From positions 25,164 through 89,163 of the forward strand of contig CAFBRK010000029.1 in assembly GCA_903231505.1 (NCBI GenBank): 64,000 nucleotides of DNA, in the 5' to 3' direction. The notes beneath the pieces are model-generated. The model did not search any database and was not told the DNA's origin. It was given only the letters and a program-made list of their open reading frames with translations. The DNA comes from Olavius algarvensis associated proteobacterium Delta 3. Its GTDB lineage: Bacteria > Desulfobacterota > Desulfobacteria > Desulfobacterales > CAFBRK01. Every line of letters begins with the position of its first letter. Within the stretch, counting starts at the first letter, position 1. Positions 59,877-64,000 of the stretch are shown here, piece after piece. A program made the translations under genes and the position numbers.

Positions 59877-60866
59877 TCAGCCGCCGATCGCACACATCTG
59901 ACTGCACGGCTCTTCCCGGTCGTCTTCCACCAGGTGGTGCTGGGACGGCTTGTGTTGTACCGCTTTGAGGAAGATCTCCCGGAGGTCCTTGTCGAGAAGC
60001 CCTTTACGAAGCGGGGTTTTAAGATCCTCAATCTGATCCGATAGAAGGCAGGGCCGGAGCTGGCCGCTGGCCGTCAGCCGGAGTCGGTTGCATCTTTCGC
60101 AAAAATGCTGGCTCAATGGCCGGATCAGGCCGATTTCACCGGCGGCGCCGCTGAAGCGGTAGCGTTCGGCCGGACCGTCCCGGGACGTTCTCGGCAGAGG
60201 TTTCAGATCGCCCAGGCGGCTGATGATACGCTTTATTTCGGGCGCCAGCACCGGTCGTTCCGACACGGACGATTTGCCGATGGGCATGTGCTCGATGAAA
60301 CGGATATGGAAGGGGTGTGTCAGGGAGAGACGTGCAAACTCGACCAGCTCATCCGTATTGATATCCCGAAGGACCACCACATTTATTTTGAGCGGTGAGA
60401 ATCCCATGCATTCCGCATCCAGGATACCTTCCCAGACCTGATCGAATCGATCGACGCCGGTGATATTCGCAAATTTAGGCCGTTTCAGCGTGTCGAGACT
60501 GACGTTGATCCGTCGGATGCCCGCCGACCATATTTTTTTCAGGTTGTTTTTCAGGAACACGCCGTTGGTGGTCAACGACACATCCTGTAAACCGTCGATG
60601 GCGCTCAACTCCTCCAAAAAGTGATAGACGCCTTTCCGGACCAGGGGTTCTCCCCCGGTGATGCGAACTTTGCTGATCCCCATGGAGACACCGAGGCGGA
60701 CAATTCTCAGGATCTCCTCGTACCGGAGAATGTCTTTGTGGGACAGCTTCGGAATCTGATCCCGGGGTACGCAATACATGCAGCGCAAGTTGCACCGATC
60801 GGTGATGGATACCCGAAGATAGTTCAGGTTCCGCTTGTACTGGTCAATGAGTTGAGGTTCCGTCAC
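59877..60866 (-). CDS. moaA: GTP 3',8-cyclase (radical SAM)
   Basis: Molybdenum cofactor enzyme of 329 aa that converts GTP to 3',8-cyclo-GTP. The radical SAM cluster motif is CNLRCMYC (residues 24-31), preceded by YLRVSITDR. A second [4Fe-4S] site is formed near the C-terminus (FCERCNRL near 260 and CLLSD near 278). TGGEPLVRKGV near 70 and the C-terminal GG are typical of MoaA. The pterin product would serve the AOR and other tungsten or molybdenum enzymes. It is the terminal gene of a leftward cluster after the glycosyltransferase. Confidence 0.93.
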   Translation of the reverse strand: MTEPQLIDQYKRNLNYLRVSITDRCNLRCMYCVPRDQIPKLSHKDILRYEEILRIVRLGVSMGISKVRITGGEPLVRKGVYHFLEELSAIDGLQDVSLTTNGVFLKNNLKKIWSAGIRRINVSLDTLKRPKFANITGVDRFDQVWEGILDAECMGFSPLKINVVVLRDINTDELVEFARLSLTHPFHIRFIEHMPIGKSSVSERPVLAPEIKRIISRLGDLKPLPRTSRDGPAERYRFSGAAGEIGLIRPLSQHFCERCNRLRLTASGQLRPCLLSDQIEDLKTPLRKGLLDKDLREIFLKAVQHKPSQHHLVEDDREEPCSQMCAIGG

Positions 60867-60878
60867 AGGTTTCGTTTC

Positions 60879-61853
60879 CTATGTCCCATAAAATTTCTTC
60901 CGGTATTCCGGAATGTCGATGATCGGCGGCCGTTCATGGCCTTCCAAGCGAGTCTTCTCCGCCTTGTATGTGTTTTTGACGAGGTTGTACTGTATGATAT
61001 CGCCGAACATCTTCTCCTTCAAATCGATTAGCCCGAGCTGGCTCTTCCGATTGATAAACGTCTTTAAAATAACAAAGGCCATTTTGCCAAGGGCTTTTGT
61101 GTCCTGATTCCGGTGTATCCGCCTATCCAGGTCTACCTGGGCGATGACATCGAGTCCCCACTTTGCATAGATATCCATGATCATGCTCGTTTCAACCCCG
61201 TAGCCGATGGGAAATGGAATCTGCTCAAAGACTTCGCGGTAGCCGGCATATTCGCCGGAAAGCGGCTGGATGAGCTGGGTCAGATCCGGGAAAAACAGGG
61301 AGAATAGCGGACGGACAACCAGTTCCGTCACCCGTCCTCCTCCGGTGGGCCGGATTTTGTTTTTTCTGATGGCGATGGGGCGATCGTAAAATGCCTTGGT
61401 GTATCTGATATTGTCGTTCAACAGGAGCGGCCCAATCAGGCCATAGGCAAACCGGTGGTGGATGTTTTTGATATCGGCATCCAGGTAGACGAGAATATCC
61501 CCTTCGGTGATGTGCAGTGCCTTCCAGAGGTTTTCCCCCTTTCCTTTAAACGCTTCAAGATTGGGCAGGATGTTGTTGGCTTCGTAGACATCGGCGCCGT
61601 AGGTTCTCGCAATGGCCCGGGTGTTGTCTGTGGATCCGGAATCGATGACCACAATTTCATCCAGCAGGTGGTAACGGGTCATCAGTTCCGATTTCATGAT
61701 GAGGATCTCTTTGGCGATCGTTTTTTCTTCGTTCAAGGTCGGGAGGCACAGGGATATCTTGATCTTTTTTCGCTGCTTTTCATCCACCAATCGGGCCAGA
61801 TCCTGGAAATCCGAATAGTGAAAGGTGTTTTCCGTCAACCAGGTGTTACGCAT
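60879..61853 (-). CDS. GpgS-like glycosyltransferase family 2
   Basis: Protein of 324 aa related to glucosyl-3-phosphoglycerate synthase. It has LPTLNEEKTI near residue 36, VVIDSGSTDNTRAIA near 66 and YLDADIKNIHH near 124 (DAD metal motif). GpgS makes a precursor of glucosylglycerate, an osmolyte or stress solute. The ATG at 61853 overlaps the peptidase gene's stop by 8 bp (ATGCGTAA), coupling the two. No phosphatase partner is in the window, though the operon ends at the MoaA gene. Confidence 0.8.
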   Translation of the reverse strand: MRNTWLTENTFHYSDFQDLARLVDEKQRKKIKISLCLPTLNEEKTIAKEILIMKSELMTRYHLLDEIVVIDSGSTDNTRAIARTYGADVYEANNILPNLEAFKGKGENLWKALHITEGDILVYLDADIKNIHHRFAYGLIGPLLLNDNIRYTKAFYDRPIAIRKNKIRPTGGGRVTELVVRPLFSLFFPDLTQLIQPLSGEYAGYREVFEQIPFPIGYGVETSMIMDIYAKWGLDVIAQVDLDRRIHRNQDTKALGKMAFVILKTFINRKSQLGLIDLKEKMFGDIIQYNLVKNTYKAEKTRLEGHERPPIIDIPEYRKKFYGT

Positions 61854-63003
61854 CACAAACCCCGTTGTCGATGGCCGTGATGATTCCGATGATCTGGGCA
61901 ATGCCTTTGAACATCGGTTCAATCTCCATGGTCGCATCTTCCTCGTAATAATTGTATCCGTTGGTCAGCCCGATCGTCACGGCGGGAACTTTGTGGGACA
62001 AAAAAATAGACAGGGCGGATTCCGTGGGTTCACTGACCGGCTCGATACCCAGGGACTTGAGCACATCGGCACTGCATTTTACCAGGGGGTGGTTGTACGG
62101 GAGCCGGTTCGCGTTCAGATTGCTGATGGTGTTCAGGGTCAGGTCCACCCGGTGCTCATGACGGATCCCTTCGATGATGTCCTTGATGTCGTGATGCAGC
62201 TCCTTGACGATCCGGTCCTGATGGCTTCGAATTTCCAAGCCCAGGGTGGCGTCGCAAGCGATCGCCCCGTGGTTGACCCCGCCGTCGATGGTTCCGATAA
62301 CAATTTTGGATCTTGGACGCTGGGGCATTCTGATTTTCAGAATTTCGTTGATCACCTCATTGAGCACCAGAATCGCATTCGGAAGGTGTTTATGGAGAGA
62401 GCCGGATTTTCGTGACGTGTGGCATTCCACTTCCGCCCGAATCATCCCGTCCGAAAAATAGTTGAGTCGCCCAAGTTCACCGCCTTCGATACATACGGCT
62501 GCGCGGATGGGTTTTTTCCACGTCTTCAGCAGATGCCGAACGCCCCTCAGGTTGGCTCTCCCGATGGACTGGATGGTCCCTGCCAGAACAATGTCGGATT
62601 CGAATGTCAGGTTGAGACGCTGGAAGATAAGCGGCAGGGAAATGAGCACACCCACACCGACCGAGTTGTCCATGATCCCGGGTCCGGTGATGGTCTTTTC
62701 GGCGACAGTGTAGTTATAGACCATATCCCGCGTAAAAAACGTGTCGAGGTGGGCGGACACAAAAATGGGCGGGTTGTCCGGATTCTTTCCGCGGATGATG
62801 CCGATGGGATTTCGGTAGCTATCGGTTGTACATTCATCCACCTGAAATTCGGCGAGGCGGTCCATAAAGACAGTCGTTCGACGTTTTTCCTTGAACGTGG
62901 GCGCCGGGGTCTGACCAATCAGCAGGATATTGGTAATGATCGTCTCCCGTATAGAACGTATTTCATCCACCATTTCAGGCAGTTTGCGTACGTAAAGATC
63001 CAT
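61846..63003 (-). CDS. M20/M42-family metallopeptidase-like protein
   Basis: Protein of 385 aa. Metal motifs include SAHLDTFF near residue 83, PGIMDNSVGVGVLI near 107, CIEGGELGRLNYFSDG near 169 and the final YYEEDATMEIEP near 356. A dimerisation domain lies between. M20/M42 enzymes are dinuclear zinc aminopeptidases, deacylases or related hydrolases; peptide or amide substrate is open. GGAGGG precedes the ATG at 63003. It is coupled to the GpgS-like gene, which makes a role with that product more likely than general peptide turnover. Confidence 0.82.
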   Translation of the reverse strand: MDLYVRKLPEMVDEIRSIRETIITNILLIGQTPAPTFKEKRRTTVFMDRLAEFQVDECTTDSYRNPIGIIRGKNPDNPPIFVSAHLDTFFTRDMVYNYTVAEKTITGPGIMDNSVGVGVLISLPLIFQRLNLTFESDIVLAGTIQSIGRANLRGVRHLLKTWKKPIRAAVCIEGGELGRLNYFSDGMIRAEVECHTSRKSGSLHKHLPNAILVLNEVINEILKIRMPQRPRSKIVIGTIDGGVNHGAIACDATLGLEIRSHQDRIVKELHHDIKDIIEGIRHEHRVDLTLNTISNLNANRLPYNHPLVKCSADVLKSLGIEPVSEPTESALSIFLSHKVPAVTIGLTNGYNYYEEDATMEIEPMFKGIAQIIGIITAIDNGVCDA

Positions 63004-63209
63004 CCGGCCCTCCGGTAACGCGTGTAGGAAACGGAGTAACTATTTTTGTTTGGGCGGGTCAGTTTTCTGAGCAGAATCTCATAACACTATATCAAAACAG
63101 AGAAACAGGTCAACGTTTCTCTAAAAACCCGAGCTGGTTATGAACTCTGCATGTCGATCGACACCTTGCGCCGGAGGGCGGGCTTCCTGCTGTGACGATT
63201 TCATGAGAT

Positions 63210-63665
63210 CTACGGATTAAGGGTGTGTCCGAAGTACAGCATTTCAAACTTTTTCAGCAGGTCGTTCAGATTTTGAATATGATCCAGCTCGACGGTCTGT
63301 TTGGCCTTCATGGCAGACAGCAGGATCTGATGCAGCACTTCCAGTTTCTCGGCGTATTTTTTCTGTCCGGGTTTAATGCGCTGCGTCATGAAATACTGGG
63401 TGACAATGTGCTGGATTTCCCCGGCATGGGCCTCCTTGTTGGTCACCCATCGAACCATCTGGTTGTAGTTGAGGGGCTTTTCCCGGGCCAGGGAGGTGAT
63501 CTGTTTCATTGACTTTTCAACGGTGGTAATGTGTTCGGCGATCAATCGGGCCCGGAGCTCATCATCATAAATACCGCAGGGAATCTCGCAGTGGGCAAAC
63601 GCCAAAACGGTTGTCATCAGAAGAATACAGATGGTGGAAAGAACTACTTTGCCGGCGGTTTTCAT
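63210..63665 (-). CDS. sodN: nickel superoxide dismutase with Sec signal peptide
   Basis: Exported enzyme of 151 aa that dismutates superoxide. The nickel hook HCEIPCGIYD starts at residue 25, right after a Sec signal peptide that ends in AFA. Signal peptidase I would cut before His25, leaving HCxxPCGxY as the N-terminus, the exact form that binds nickel through His1, Cys2 and Cys6. The mature part (127 aa) is a helical bundle. Known Ni-SODs need the SodX protease to expose His1; no sodX is near. AGGAG lies seven bases before the ATG at 63665. Confidence 0.88.
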   Translation of the reverse strand: MKTAGKVVLSTICILLMTTVLAFAHCEIPCGIYDDELRARLIAEHITTVEKSMKQITSLAREKPLNYNQMVRWVTNKEAHAGEIQHIVTQYFMTQRIKPGQKKYAEKLEVLHQILLSAMKAKQTVELDHIQNLNDLLKKFEMLYFGHTLNP

Positions 63666-63797
63666 CGGAGGGCTCCTTTTGGCGGTGTCTATGGAAAGCG
63701 GAAAATCCGCGATACGGAATACATGGTGTAACGGGCTTTTATGATTCGTTGCCGTGATCGACTATTTTACAGAGATTTTAGACCCGGGATTGGCTAA

Positions 63798-63950
63798 CCC
63801 GAAAATTGCATGAAATCTTTTCAGCACTTGGCTAAAAAGAATCAAATTCGATATGTTACCGTAAACACGAGCATGTGAACAAGAATGCAATTTGCAATGT
63901 TCAATATACTTAAAACTGACTGAAAAGATTTCACCCTTCGGGCCAAACGG
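63798..63950 (+). repeat. ~153-bp element, copy A
   Basis: Left end CCCGAAAATTGCATGAAATC... and right end ...TTCACCCTTCGGGCCAAACGG share 27 and 31 bp with copy B at 47352-47505. TGAAATCTTTTCAG and CTGAAAAGATTTCA are inverted inside the two ends. The interior is unrelated and AT-rich. Confidence 0.75.
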
Positions 63951-64000
63951 AGACTTTCATGGCCGGCGTTATTCGAGGTTCGCGGTAGATTTACTACAGC

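Overview
The window looks like a chromosomal segment of an anaerobic Desulfobacterota (deltaproteobacterial) bacterium. This is an inference from gene content, not from a marker gene: a tungsten-type aldehyde:ferredoxin oxidoreductase with polyferredoxins, a MetV/MTHFR-C-type protein, a TAXI-TRAP binding protein, TrpB2, a nickel superoxide dismutase, a DmdC-type acyl-CoA dehydrogenase and many dispersed intergenic repeats. No rRNA, tRNA, CRISPR array or intact transposase was seen.

Left part (1-9.2 kb): a truncated alpha/beta-hydrolase and an arginase are followed by a 22-bp inverted-repeat element and a PAS histidine kinase. From 3490 to 8607 lies an integron-type cassette array without an integrase (a CALIN). 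It has eight attC-like sites separating one-cassette genes that all read leftwards: an SRPBCC-like protein, a MazEF-type toxin-antitoxin pair, three unknown proteins, a VCBS/FG-GAP protein, an SDR enzyme and the severed tail of a PEP-CTERM protein. Stop codons of several cassettes lie inside the attC R'' box, as in true cassettes.

9.2-30 kb: an IclR regulator with paired operators sits between a ferredoxin/MTHFR-C operon and a divergent zinc-ribbon/AOR/polyferredoxin operon. Next comes a TetR-RND exporter-LolA-like-DUF1302 lipid or hydrophobe export operon, then a membrane hybrid histidine kinase. A leftward ThiF-MoaD-TAXI-phospholipase D operon and an adenine deaminase follow.

30-53.6 kb: mostly rightward metabolic genes separated by short repeats: tartrate/isopropylmalate-type dehydrogenase, cardiolipin synthase, PQQ-type sugar dehydrogenase, quinone oxidoreductase, enoyl-CoA hydratase, PfkB kinase, SDR, phosphoglycolate phosphatase, YkgJ, GalT-like, ADP-ribosylglycohydrolase, PHP phosphatase, acyl-CoA dehydrogenase, EVE, DJ-1, YfcE phosphoesterase and DUF123.

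53.6-64 kb: a tryptophan attenuator (leader peptide with five consecutive Trp codons plus terminators) lies upstream of trpB2. A leftward ABC system pairs a LolD-type ATPase and an FtsX-type permease with a ZnuA-like metal-binding protein. MoaA, a GpgS-like glycosyltransferase with an M20/M42 peptidase, and an exported nickel superoxide dismutase complete the window.

The intergenic DNA is unusually rich in small repeat families. These include ~153-bp elements with shared ends, TATAGC-ended elements, GATACC arrays, GGATACT arrays and a hairpin repeat placed just before two start codons.
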